Assembly: GCA_025356395.1 (NCBI GenBank)
Contig: JANXTA010000063.1
Span: forward strand, 1 to 32,562
Length of the DNA stretch: 32,562 bases
Reading direction: 5' to 3'
DNA from: Betaproteobacteria bacterium
GTDB lineage: Bacteria; Pseudomonadota; Gammaproteobacteria; Burkholderiales; Burkholderiaceae_D
The position numbers and the translations under genes were made by a program. Positions 19,641 to 28,202 of this stretch are shown one piece after another (position 1 is the first letter of the stretch; the number at the start of each line of letters is the position of its first letter). The notes beneath the pieces were generated by a model that made no database searches, was not told the DNA's origin, and saw nothing but the letters and a program-made list of their open reading frames with translations.

Positions 19641-19818
19641 GGGCGGCCGCAAGCGGGGCAAGAAAAGGATATATGGCGCCGCCGTGACGATTTGCAATCG
19701 CCGATCGACCCCTTCGGTCTCGACGCCCACGAACCCGCATTTCGTCGCAAGCCGCGTGGCGGTTGAGGCATGGCCGGGTACTCTTTGGCGCCTGAATTTT
19801 TTTCGTGGATCCGAGCCC

Positions 19819-21867
19819 GTGAATCGATCGTTCCTCCTGCGTCTCTTGCCCTGCGCCATCGCCGTCGCGCAACTCACTTTCCCGGCCACCGGCCTCGCGC
19901 AGCGGAACCTGCCGATGTCGAGCGGCATCGACCGCGCCACGGCCGACCCGTCGGTCCGCATCCAGGACGACGCCTTCCGCTCCGTCGAGGGCAAGTGGCT
20001 CGCCGACAGCCCGATCCCGCCCGACCGCACCTCCATCGGCGGCTTCGAGGCGCTGTACGAGGAGACCCAGCCGCAGTTGCGCGACCTGATCGAACATGTG
20101 GATCAGCAGGGCCGCGGCAACGCCGACGCGACGAAGATCGGCGACCTCTACGCGAGTTTCATGGACGAAGGCCGCATCGCATCGCTCGGCCTGAAGCCGG
20201 TCGCCGACGACCTCGCGAAGATCGATGCGCTCGCGACGCGAGGCGACCTCGCCGCGTGGATCGGGACCTACGATGGCCTGGGCGTCGATACGCCGTTCTC
20301 GTTCGCGGTCCACCAGGATGCGAAGGACTCGTCGAAGTACGTCGTGGACCTCGTGCAGGGCGGCATCGGCCTGCCCGACCGCGACTACTTCCTCGTCAAG
20401 GCCGACCAGCGCTTCGCCGAGGCCCGCGCGAAGTACCAGGCCTACCTCGCGCAGTTGCTGACGATGGCGGGCGAGTCCGATGCCGCCGCCAAGGCCAAGG
20501 CCGTCGTCGGGCTCGAGACGTCGATCGCGCGCGTGCACTGGACCCGCGTCCAGAACCGCGATCCGGTGAAGACGTACAACGTCGTGTCCGTCGCCGCGCT
20601 CGGCAAACTCGCGCCGCACTTCGACTGGCCGCGCTGGATGGCCGCGGAAGGCATCGACGGCAAGGTCGACTCGGTGATCGTCAGCCAGCCGGGCTATCTC
20701 AAGGGTCTCGACGCTCTGGTCGCGAGCGTGCCGATGACGACCTGGAAGGCGTACTGCAAGACGCGTTTCCTGGCAGGCCGTGCGGCCTACCTCGACAAGG
20801 CCTTCGTCGACGCGCAGTTCGCGTTCAACGGCACGGTGCTGCACGGCACGCCGGAGAATTCGCCGCGCTGGAAGCGGGGCGTGCGGCTGGTCGAGGCCTC
20901 GATCGGCGAAGGGCTGGGACGGCTCTATGTCGCGAAGTATTTCCCGCCCGAGAGCAAGGTGCGGATGGACACGATGGTCGGTAACCTGCTGGCGGCCTAC
21001 AAGACCAGCATCGACGGCATCGACTGGATGACGCCGGCGACGAAGAAGGAAGCGCAGGCCAAGCTCGCGACCTTCATGCCGAAGATCGGCTATCCGGTGC
21101 GCTGGCGCGACTACGCGGCGCTGGCGATCGATCGCGACGACCTGATCGGCAACGTGGCGCGCGCCGATCGCTTCGCGCACCGCCGCGAGATCGACAAGCT
21201 CGGCAAGGCGATCGATCGCGACGAATGGGGCATGACGCCGCAGACCATCAACGCGTACTACAACCCAGAGCTGAACGAGATCGTGTTTCCGGCCGCGATG
21301 CTGCAGCCGCCCTTCTTCAATGCGAAGGCCGACGACGCGGCCAACTACGGCGCGATCGGCGCGATCATCGGTCACGAGATCAGCCACGGCTTCGACGATT
21401 CCGGCAGCCAGTACGACGGCCAGGGCAACCTGCGCAACTGGTGGACCAAGGAGGACCGGCGACGCTTCGCCGAGAAGACGCGCGCGCTGATCGCGCAGTA
21501 CGACGCGTACACGCCGGTCAAGGGCTATCGCATCAACGGCGCGGCGACGCTCGGCGAGAACATCGCGGACAATTCGGGCCTCGCGATCGCGTACAAGGCG
21601 TGGCACCTGTCGCTGGCCGGCAAGCCGTCACCGGTGATCGACGGCCTGACCGGCGACCAGCGCTTCTTCCTGGGCTTCACGCAGGCGTGGCAGGAGAAGA
21701 GCCGCGATGCGGCGCTGATCGCGCAGCTGAAGAGCGATCCGCATTCGCCCGGCGAGTTCAGGGCCAACGGCACGTTGACCAACCAGCCGGGTTTCTATGA
21801 AGCCTTCGGCGTGAACCCGGGTGACAAGATGTACACGGCGCCGGGCAAACGCGTGATCATCTGGTGA
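19819..21867 (+). CDS. M13 family zinc metallopeptidase, secreted
   Basis: This is the second neprilysin/PepO-like peptidase, 682 residues from a GTG at 19819. That GTG is chosen because it begins a signal peptide (MNRSFLLRLLPCAIAVAQ...) ending near GLAQ; there is no ATG close by. Unlike its paralogue at 14349 it has no lipobox, so it should be released to the periplasm or outside rather than lipid-anchored. The zinc site HEISH (519-523), the third ligand in GENIADNSG (E580) and NAYYN are intact. The early motif reads DDAFRSVEGKWLADSPIP, where other family members have a Tyr-rich form. It is divergent from copA, and the aspartic protease gene follows 21 bp downstream. Confidence 0.95.
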   Translation: MNRSFLLRLLPCAIAVAQLTFPATGLAQRNLPMSSGIDRATADPSVRIQDDAFRSVEGKWLADSPIPPDRTSIGGFEALYEETQPQLRDLIEHVDQQGRGNADATKIGDLYASFMDEGRIASLGLKPVADDLAKIDALATRGDLAAWIGTYDGLGVDTPFSFAVHQDAKDSSKYVVDLVQGGIGLPDRDYFLVKADQRFAEARAKYQAYLAQLLTMAGESDAAAKAKAVVGLETSIARVHWTRVQNRDPVKTYNVVSVAALGKLAPHFDWPRWMAAEGIDGKVDSVIVSQPGYLKGLDALVASVPMTTWKAYCKTRFLAGRAAYLDKAFVDAQFAFNGTVLHGTPENSPRWKRGVRLVEASIGEGLGRLYVAKYFPPESKVRMDTMVGNLLAAYKTSIDGIDWMTPATKKEAQAKLATFMPKIGYPVRWRDYAALAIDRDDLIGNVARADRFAHRREIDKLGKAIDRDEWGMTPQTINAYYNPELNEIVFPAAMLQPPFFNAKADDAANYGAIGAIIGHEISHGFDDSGSQYDGQGNLRNWWTKEDRRRFAEKTRALIAQYDAYTPVKGYRINGAATLGENIADNSGLAIAYKAWHLSLAGKPSPVIDGLTGDQRFFLGFTQAWQEKSRDAALIAQLKSDPHSPGEFRANGTLTNQPGFYEAFGVNPGDKMYTAPGKRVIIW

Positions 21868-21888
21868 TCGTCGCCACGTGATCGAAGC

Positions 21889-22738
21889 ATGCGTTTTCCG
21901 TCGAGTGCCTCGTCGAGCGTCCTCCTGTACATCCTCGTCGGTTGTTGCGCCGTCGCTGCGCGCGCAGCACCGACCGTCGAAGGCGTGCAGGTTCCGTTCG
22001 ACATGCTGCTCGATACCGGTGTCGACCCGTCCGTGGTCGATCTAGCTGTCGCGCGGCGCATCGGGCTGAAGCTAGCCGTCGGCGGCTTCCAGGGCAAGGG
22101 CGGAGGGACCGACACGAACCGCGCGCCCGAGACTCGCCTGCCTTCGCTGCGCCTCGGCGGTCTGCAGGCCAAGAACCTCGAAGCATCGGCGATCGATCTG
22201 TCGAAGGTCAGCGCAGCGCTGGGCCGGCCGATCGTCGCGGTGCTGGAGCGCAGCCTGCTCAAGAACCGCATCGTGCGGATCGACTTTCCAGGACGCGTCG
22301 TGCGCTTCTTCGCGAAGACGCCGGTCGAGCTGCGCGTCTACCGTTCTGTATCGCTATGACGACGAGATCCTGATCGACGACGTCTCGGTGAACGGACAGC
22401 GGATCACGGCAAACCTCGATACCGGCTCGAACGGTAGCTTCCAGTTGACGCCCGCCGCGGTCGCGAAGCGGGGCCTGGAGGCACACGTCGCACAGGCCGA
22501 AGTCAGTCGCTCGGTCGGCTTCAACGGCGCGACCGAAAATCGGCGGGGAACGGTCGGCAACATCACCGTCGGCGCCTTCTCGATCGAGGCGCCGCAGGTC
22601 GTGTTCTACGGCCGGGCCACCGGACGAGACGACGAGCGGTGGGGCGTCCGGATCGGCAATACCCTCCTGCAGGACTTCGTGGTCACGATCGACGATCGTG
22701 CGAAGCGGGTGACGCTGGAAAAGTCCCGAGCCGAATGA
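21889..22738 (+). pseudogene. Two-lobe retropepsin-like aspartic protease, split by a frameshift
   Basis: Two adjacent frames together make one protein. The first (21889-22359) has a signal peptide (MRFPSSASSSVLLYILVG...) and an aspartyl motif FDMLLDTGVDPS. The second reads through 22388-22738 and has a second motif, TANLDTGSNGS, with the hydrophobic pattern that follows it in retropepsin-like proteins. Frame 1 ends RVYRSVSL-stop. Frame 2 is already sensible upstream of its first GTG (LYRYDDEILIDDVSVNG), so the two halves are joined by a one-base shift near 22335-22350. The second half alone has no good start. Either the gene is inactivated or one base is a sequencing error. The protein would be periplasmic. 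The DUF2784 start overlaps the final stop (ATGA). Confidence 0.75.
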
Positions 22739-23211
22739 TCGAGACTCTGGCCAACGTCGTCCTCGCGGTGCACGTGGCCATCGTCGTGTTCGTGGTCGGC
22801 GGTCTCGTGTCGATCCTCGTCGGCAACGGGTTGCACTGGCGCTGGGTCGATGCGCTGTGGTTCCGGCTTGCGCATCTCGCGGCGATCCTCGTCGTCGTGA
22901 CCGAGTCGTGGTTCGGCATCGTCTGTCCGCTGACGACGCTCGAGATGTTCCTGCGCAGCAAGGTCGCGGCACCCATTTATGCCGGCGGGTTCATCGAGCA
23001 CTGGCTGCAGCGGGCGCTCTACTTCGATGCCCCGCAGTGGGTGTTCACGCTGATCTATTCGGTGTTCGGGGCGATGGTCGCCGCGACCTGGTGGTTCTTT
23101 CCGCCGCGACGCATCGTGAAGCTGTCTCCTCAAGCGATCGTGTCCACCGTTCCGCCATCCACCCGCAACGCCGCGCCGGTCGTTGCGGACGCCTGCAACG
23201 AACACACGTAG
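22735..23211 (+). CDS. DUF2784 family inner-membrane protein
   Basis: The 158-residue protein has four likely membrane helices (LANVVLAVHVAIVVFVVGGL, WFRLAHLAAILVVVTESWFG, a weaker segment after GGFIEHWLQR, and FTLIYSVFGAMVAATWWFF) with the conserved Cys-Pro region (GIVCPLTTLE) of DUF2784. Function is unknown. The ATG overlaps the stop of the aspartic protease reading frame (ATGA, 22735-22738), suggesting coupling. The C-terminal part after FPPRR runs 82 bp into the opposite-strand SDR gene and looks unlike the family, so the natural stop may have been lost. Confidence 0.8.
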   Translation: MIETLANVVLAVHVAIVVFVVGGLVSILVGNGLHWRWVDALWFRLAHLAAILVVVTESWFGIVCPLTTLEMFLRSKVAAPIYAGGFIEHWLQRALYFDAPQWVFTLIYSVFGAMVAATWWFFPPRRIVKLSPQAIVSTVPPSTRNAAPVVADACNEHT

Positions 23212-23924
23212 ACGACCATGTTCGCGACCTCGTCCACGGTCGCGGGTCTCTGCAGGATCGAGCTCGGCCGCTTCGACTTCACGAAAGCCACGCCTGCTTC
23301 GTCGATCGAGGTGCCGGCCTTCTTCGCGGAGGCGTCGAGCATCGCCCGGACGCCTTCCGACATCGTCGGTCCGGGTAGCACCGAGTTGACCGTCACGCCG
23401 GTCCCCGCGACCCGCTTGGCGAGGCCGCGCGCCACCGACAGGTTGGCCGTCTTCGTGAAGCCGTAGTGGATCATCGCGGGCGGGATGTTGAGGCCCGACT
23501 CCGACGAGATGAACACCACGCGACCCCAGTCGCGTTCGACCATGCCGGGCAGGTAGGCGCGCGATAGACGCACGCCGGACATGACGTTGATCTCGAAGAA
23601 GCGGGTCCACTCGCTGTCGGGGATCTCGAAGAAGTCCTGCTGCGCGAAGATTCCGAGATTGTTGACCAGGATGTCGACAGTCGGCACCGCCGCGAACAGC
23701 GCATCGCATCCGGCGGCCGTGCCGAGGTCGCCGGCATGTCCCTGCAGCCGGGCTTTCGGATACGTCGCCGTGATCTTCGCGATCGCCTTGTCGACCGCGG
23801 CCTGCGTGCGGCCGTTGATGACGACGGTCGCACCGCTGCCGGCCAGACCGCTCGCGATCGCATAGCCGATGCCGGAGGTCGAGCCGCTGACGAGCGCGGT
23901 CTTGCCGCTGAGGTCGATGTGCAT
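23130..23924 (-). CDS. SDR family oxidoreductase (classical)
   Basis: The 264-residue classical short-chain dehydrogenase shows the cofactor loop SGSTSGIG, Arg in NGRT (favouring NADP), NNLG, the catalytic Ser in ISSESG, the Tyr-Lys pair YGFTK, and the C-terminal GAALRVDGG typical of fabG-like enzymes. All active-site residues are intact, in contrast to the SDR at 8443. The substrate cannot be told. It lies 48 bp downstream of the asparaginase gene on the same strand, probably in one operon. Its last 82 bp overlap the convergent DUF2784 gene. Confidence 0.93.
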   Translation of the reverse strand: MHIDLSGKTALVSGSTSGIGYAIASGLAGSGATVVINGRTQAAVDKAIAKITATYPKARLQGHAGDLGTAAGCDALFAAVPTVDILVNNLGIFAQQDFFEIPDSEWTRFFEINVMSGVRLSRAYLPGMVERDWGRVVFISSESGLNIPPAMIHYGFTKTANLSVARGLAKRVAGTGVTVNSVLPGPTMSEGVRAMLDASAKKAGTSIDEAGVAFVKSKRPSSILQRPATVDEVANMVVYVCSLQASATTGAALRVDGGTVDTIA

Positions 23925-23972
23925 GGTGGTCCATTCGGGTGGGGGGTGGGTCTGAGCGGGACGGCAGCGAGG

Positions 23973-24491
23973 TCAGGCGCGCTGCACGACCTCGAAGATC
24001 CCTGCCTCGCGGTTCTTGCGCACCGAGTGCCAGGGATGGACGCGGCCGTTCATCGCGATCCACACGCCTGGCGCCAAGGTTTGCGCGCACGCGCAGGCGA
24101 AACCGAGATTGAACAGCGCATCGGAGTCGGAGATCGCGTACGGGACCATCGCGCCGGTCAGCACGATGGTCTTGCCCGCGGCGTCGTCGAAGCGTGGGCC
24201 GAGCATGGCCGCCGTCTCCGGCATCGTGTCGGTGCCGTGTGTGATGACGATCGCCGTCTCGGGCGAGGCGTGGCAGGCTTCGAGCACGCGCTCGCGATGC
24301 GCGTCCCGCATGTCGAGGCTGTCGACCTGCATCACGGTCTCGACGACCGTCGCGATCGTTAAGCGCGCGCGCTCGACGATCGCCGGCAGTTGCGACTCGC
24401 CGAAGCCGAGTTCGCCCTTGAGCGGTTCGTAACGCTTGTCGAAGGTGCCGCCGCAGGCGAGCAGCCTGAGGCCGGAGGGGACGGGGGTCAT
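23973..24491 (-). CDS. Asparaginase-like protein, N-terminal domain only
   Basis: The 172-residue protein matches the N-terminal catalytic domain of L-asparaginases: GGTFDK supplies the nucleophilic Thr, THGTDTM the second Thr-Asp pair, and GKTIVLTGAM the catalytic Lys region. Full-length enzymes have about 330 residues with a C-terminal domain; this one stops after domain one with no sign of a broken frame. Short single-domain relatives occur in other proteobacteria, so this is probably its natural form. Whether it hydrolyses asparagine is unproven. It is divergent from the patatin-like gene and upstream of an SDR gene. Confidence 0.85.
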   Translation of the reverse strand: MTPVPSGLRLLACGGTFDKRYEPLKGELGFGESQLPAIVERARLTIATVVETVMQVDSLDMRDAHRERVLEACHASPETAIVITHGTDTMPETAAMLGPRFDDAAGKTIVLTGAMVPYAISDSDALFNLGFACACAQTLAPGVWIAMNGRVHPWHSVRKNREAGIFEVVQRA

Positions 24492-24568
24492 CGATGGGGC
24501 CGTATAGAGTTCGTGGAAACGACAACGCCGCGAATTCTAGCCGCGGCACTTCTCCTCCCGATTTCAAG

Positions 24569-25483
24569 ATGACGACAGCGTTCGAACAGGTGGTGTTCGC
24601 GGGCGGTGGCAATCGCTGCTGGTGGCAGGCGGGATTCTGGGACGTGGTTGCGCCCGCCATCGACCTCAGGCCACGCGTCATCGCCGGCGTCTCGGCGGGT
24701 GCGGCCACGGCCTGCATGCTGTACGCCAACGACTCGCGCTGGACCATGGACTACTACCGCGACGCGTTGAAGCACAACCGCCGCAACGCCTATTGGGGCA
24801 ACCTCTTGAGGCGCGCGAACGATCCTGCGAACCCGCACGCCGCCCGCGTGTTTCCCCATGCGGCGATCTATCGCAAGGCGCTGACCGACATCCTCGGCGG
24901 CGCGCGTTTCGACAAGTTGAAGGCCGACGCGCCCGAGATCCGCATCCTGTTCGCGCGCCTGCCGCGTGGCCTGGGTCCGCATGCGGCGCTGGCGGTCGGC
25001 ATCGTCGCGTACAACCTCGAGAAATACTGGCGGCGATCGCTGCATCCGACCTTCGGCCAGCGCCTCGGCTTCGCGCCCGAGGTCGCGCGCCTGCAGGACT
25101 GCGACGACATCGACGACCTGGTCTCGTTGATCACCGCGTCGTCGTGTACGCCGCCGTTCACGCCGATCGAACATCGCGGCGGCCGCCCGACGCTCGACGG
25201 CGGCATGGTCGACAACGTGCCGGTCTCGGCGGTCGAGGTCGGACCGACCACGCTGGTGCTGCTGACGCGTCGCTATCCCGGTCGCGCCGAGATCTTCAGC
25301 CATCAGGGGCGGCTGTACGTGCAGCCGTCGCAGAAGGTCGCGGTCAGCGCGTGGGACTACACCGATCCGCCGGCGATGCAGGCCACCTACGACCAGGGCC
25401 GGCGCGACGGCGAGCGCTTCGCGGACGCGTACCGGCGCGGGGCGCTCGCGATCCCGGTGGGACGTTCGTCGATGGTCGGATGA
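24569..25483 (+). CDS. Patatin-like phospholipase family protein
   Basis: The 304-residue protein has the patatin fold marks: a glycine-rich oxyanion loop (FAGGGNRCWWQAG), the nucleophile elbow GVSAG with the catalytic Ser, and the DGG motif (LDGGMVDN) with the catalytic Asp. In the oxyanion loop the usual GGGxRG reads GGGNRC, a substitution to note. No signal peptide is seen, so it is cytoplasmic or delivered by another route. The ATG at 24569 begins six residues before the loop, as is usual; an upstream in-frame start at 24494 would add an unlikely 25 residues. It is divergent from the asparaginase gene 77 bp away. Confidence 0.88.
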   Translation: MTTAFEQVVFAGGGNRCWWQAGFWDVVAPAIDLRPRVIAGVSAGAATACMLYANDSRWTMDYYRDALKHNRRNAYWGNLLRRANDPANPHAARVFPHAAIYRKALTDILGGARFDKLKADAPEIRILFARLPRGLGPHAALAVGIVAYNLEKYWRRSLHPTFGQRLGFAPEVARLQDCDDIDDLVSLITASSCTPPFTPIEHRGGRPTLDGGMVDNVPVSAVEVGPTTLVLLTRRYPGRAEIFSHQGRLYVQPSQKVAVSAWDYTDPPAMQATYDQGRRDGERFADAYRRGALAIPVGRSSMVG

Positions 25484-25498
25484 TCGCGAGCGCCCCGG

Positions 25499-25861
25499 CT
25501 ATTCGTCGAGGAAGGTCCAGGTATCCGCTCCGTCAAAGCGACGCACCCGCACGCTGGCGATCAACGTGGGATCGAAGTTGCCGAGGTTCACGCCGTGTTT
25601 GCCGCCGGGCTCCGGCTCCACGGGCTCCCAGTGCGTCACGCAGCCGCAGATCCTGCAGTGGATCGTGCGCAACGTCCTATCGCCCGAGACGTATGCCGCC
25701 GTGGCTTCCGGATGCCCTTCGATCTTCACGGTACCGAACGCGAAGTACACCCACGGCCCACCGATGCGACGGCACTGCGAGCAGTTGTAGCCGGTCGCGA
25801 CTTCGGGAGTCGCCGGCAGCGTGAGTCGCACGGCACCACAATGGCATGAGCCTTCATGCAT
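25499..25861 (-). CDS. GFA family protein (zinc-binding, CENP-V/GFA fold)
   Basis: The 120-residue protein begins MHEGSCHCGAVRL and has the full zinc-ligand set of the glutathione-dependent formaldehyde-activating enzyme family: CHC (6-8), CSQC (27-30), and the later HCRICGC. The family contains formaldehyde-glutathione adduct catalysts but many members are untested, so the function is only a family assignment. The frame is open upstream to 25972, but the domain begins right at this ATG. It is divergent from marR. Confidence 0.88.
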   Translation of the reverse strand: MHEGSCHCGAVRLTLPATPEVATGYNCSQCRRIGGPWVYFAFGTVKIEGHPEATAAYVSGDRTLRTIHCRICGCVTHWEPVEPEPGGKHGVNLGNFDPTLIASVRVRRFDGADTWTFLDE

Positions 25862-26010
25862 GGTGAATCCTGATCGATGGCGGGTCGGGCTGCCCCAGCG
25901 TCGAATCGTAGACGACGATGGCTGCAAAGCGCCGCTTTCGCCCTGGGCTACTCCGCACGAGCCATATGACATTCGATATGGCTGCCCGCAGTCACTGCGA
26001 TGAGGAATAA

Positions 26011-26044
26011 CTGCCTAAGCAGCGTATATTCCTGCCTAAGCAGC
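26011..26044. promoter_or_regulatory. Tandem palindromic operator upstream of marR, overlapping a possible -10
   Basis: CTGCCTAAGCAGC occurs twice, at 26011-26023 and 26032-26044, start to start exactly 21 bp apart, or two helical turns. Each copy is partly palindromic (CTGC...GCAG). Between them lies TATATT (26025-26030), a -10-like hexamer. The spacing and position, 23 bp before the marR start, suggest binding of MarR dimers on one face of the DNA, giving autorepression of the efflux operon. No good -35 is seen. The divergent GFA gene could also be affected. Confidence 0.65.
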
Positions 26045-26066
26045 AATTGTCTTCATCTTCCTTGTC

Positions 26067-26549
26067 ATGAATCCCCTAGAACCAGCCATTCGCGAGCAGC
26101 CGCTGTACAGCGTTGCCGACTTCGTCATCGACGAAAGCATTGGTTACCTGATCAAGCGCGTGCGCTCGATGCTGAGCATGGCGGTCGAGCGCGAGATCGC
26201 CGATTACGACGTCACCTACGAGCAGTGGGGCGTGCTGCTGATGATCCTTACCCGGCGTGGCGACACGGCGGCGGTGCTGGCGCGCGGCATGGAGTGCGAC
26301 ACGGGCTCGATGACGCGGATGCTCGACCGGCTCGAAGCCAAGGACCTGATCGTCCGGACCCGCAGCACCGACGATCGCCGGCGCGTGCAGCTCGAACTGA
26401 CGGCCGGCGGCAAGCGGCTCGCCGAGCGCCTGGTGGCCGCGATCGTCAAGGTCCTCAACAAGCATCTCGAAGGCTTCTCGGTCGAGGAGCTGGATTCGTT
26501 CAAGGGTTTCCTGCGCCGCATGCTCGCCAATCGGGAGCCGACATGGTGA
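26067..26549 (+). CDS. MarR family transcriptional regulator of efflux operon
   Basis: The 160-residue protein has the MarR winged-helix fold. The recognition region is CDTGSMTRMLDRLEAKDLI and the wing is RTRSTDDRRRVQLELTAGG, with helices for dimerisation at both ends. Such proteins usually repress and are released by small aromatic or lipophilic compounds. Its stop overlaps the following outer-membrane channel gene, and EmrA/EmrB-type genes follow, so it most likely controls this operon through the repeated site at 26011-26044. The effector is unknown. Confidence 0.93.
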   Translation: MNPLEPAIREQPLYSVADFVIDESIGYLIKRVRSMLSMAVEREIADYDVTYEQWGVLLMILTRRGDTAAVLARGMECDTGSMTRMLDRLEAKDLIVRTRSTDDRRRVQLELTAGGKRLAERLVAAIVKVLNKHLEGFSVEELDSFKGFLRRMLANREPTW

Positions 26550-28168
26550 TGGCGCTGTTCGATCTCATGGGTCATCGACTCTCTCAAATCATGGTCACGC
26601 TCGGCTTCAACCATCCTCGCGCCAGCCTCAAGGCCGGCGCCCGCGTCGTCTGCTCCGGCATCGAGCCGGTGCTGCGCGTCGAGGTCGCGATCTGGGCGCT
26701 GCTGCAGAGTCTCGCTGTCTGGATGACGATCGCCACCGCGATGCTGCTGACCGGTTGTGCCGCCTTCGACGGCTCGAAAACCAGGAGCAACCTACGCCAG
26801 CCCGAGTCGTACGCGGTCGCCCGCACTTTCGGCGAAGCCAACACGGCACAGGATCCGGTCGCGGTCGCGTGGCCGTCGGATACGTGGTGGAAGAACTTCG
26901 GCGATCCGCAGCTCGACGCGCTGATCGACGAGGCGCTGGCCGGCGACGGCGTGGGTCCGCTGCGCCAGGCCGAGGCCCGGCTGCGCAACGCTCAGGCGGT
27001 GGTGCGCGGTGCACAGGCCCGCGAATATCCCAGCCTCGCGCTCAACGCAGGTTCGAACCGCGAGCGCTACACCGAGAACTACATCTATCCGCCGCCGCTC
27101 GGGGGCGCGACCTACACGCTCAACCGCGCGACGCTCGATCTCGGCTACGACCTCGACTTCTGGGGCAAGAATCGCGCCGCGATCTCCGGCGCCCATTCGC
27201 AGGCGCAGGCGACCCAGGCCGACGGACAGGCCGCCCGCCTGGCGGTGACCACGTCGATCGCGCGCGGCTGGTTCCAGCTGCAGCGCCTGTATGCGCTGCG
27301 CGACGTGACGCTGCAGGCGATCCGCCAGCGCGACGACACGCTCGGCCTGGCCCGCCAGCGCTTCGATGCCGGCCTCGACACCAACGCCGAACTGCGTCAG
27401 GCCGAGGCGCTGCTGCCCGCAGCGCGCGTCGACCTCGCGCAGATCGACGAGTCGATCGGGCTGGTTCGCAACCAGATCGCAGCGCTGCTCGGCAAGGGTC
27501 CGGACCGCGGTCGCGAGATCGGCATTCCGCATGGCACCGGCACCGCGATGGTCGCGCTGCCCACGACGCTGCCGGCCGAGTTGCTCGGTCGCCGGCCCGA
27601 CCTGGTCGCCGCGCGCTGGCGCGTCGAGGCGGCCCGCTCGCAGATCGACGTCGCGAAGGCGCAGTTCTATCCGAACATCAATCTCGTCGCGTCGGCCGGC
27701 TTCCTGGCGTTCGGCGCGTCCAATTTCCTCAACGCCGGCAGCCGCGACCTCTCGGCCGGTGCCGCGCTGACGCTGCCGATCTTCGAGGGCGGCGCGCTGC
27801 GCGCCAACCTCGCCGGGCGCAACGCGGACTACGACGTGGCCGTCGAGCAATACAACACGGTGCTGGTCGACGCGGTGCGCGACGTCGCCGACCAGATCGT
27901 CTCGATCCAGTCGGTCAACGCGCAGTTCGCCGACCAGGAACTGGCGCGCGTCAAGACCGAGGAAGCCTACGACGTCGCGGTGATCCGTTACCGCGCCGGC
28001 CTCACGACCTACCTCACCGTCCTCAACGCGCAGACCGCGGTGTTGCAGCAGGAACGTGCCGATGCGGAGTTGCGGGCCCGCGTACTCGACCTCGACGTCG
28101 CACTGACCCGCGCGCTCGGTGGCGGCTATCGCGCGGATGCGGCATCCACTCCGGTCGCGGCACGCTGA
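26549..28168 (+). CDS. Outer-membrane efflux channel lipoprotein (OprM/NodT type)
   Basis: This is the outer-membrane TolC-like exit duct of a tripartite pump. The OEP family marks are present: WWKNFGDPQLDALIDEAL, two repeated channel halves each with long helices (for example LARQRFDAGLDTNAELRQAE and AVIRYRAGLTTYLTVLNAQT), and LGRRPDLVAARWRVEAARSQI. A lipobox LLTGC indicates lipid attachment. The start is uncertain: ATG 26549 overlaps the marR stop (TGATG) and gives 539 residues, but places about 67 residues before the lipobox Cys. ATG 26591 would be more usual, while ATG 26723 leaves too short a signal. EmrA follows after 34 bp. Confidence 0.9.
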   Translation: MALFDLMGHRLSQIMVTLGFNHPRASLKAGARVVCSGIEPVLRVEVAIWALLQSLAVWMTIATAMLLTGCAAFDGSKTRSNLRQPESYAVARTFGEANTAQDPVAVAWPSDTWWKNFGDPQLDALIDEALAGDGVGPLRQAEARLRNAQAVVRGAQAREYPSLALNAGSNRERYTENYIYPPPLGGATYTLNRATLDLGYDLDFWGKNRAAISGAHSQAQATQADGQAARLAVTTSIARGWFQLQRLYALRDVTLQAIRQRDDTLGLARQRFDAGLDTNAELRQAEALLPAARVDLAQIDESIGLVRNQIAALLGKGPDRGREIGIPHGTGTAMVALPTTLPAELLGRRPDLVAARWRVEAARSQIDVAKAQFYPNINLVASAGFLAFGASNFLNAGSRDLSAGAALTLPIFEGGALRANLAGRNADYDVAVEQYNTVLVDAVRDVADQIVSIQSVNAQFADQELARVKTEEAYDVAVIRYRAGLTTYLTVLNAQTAVLQQERADAELRARVLDLDVALTRALGGGYRADAASTPVAAR

Positions 28169-28202
28169 TCGGCGCCACCAAGAACACGAACAGGGAAACA
28201 CC

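Noticed and set aside
26000-26548. Upstream extension of the efflux channel frame overlapping marR
   Set aside because: marR is a complete, well-conserved gene in another frame, and the extension lacks a signal peptide.
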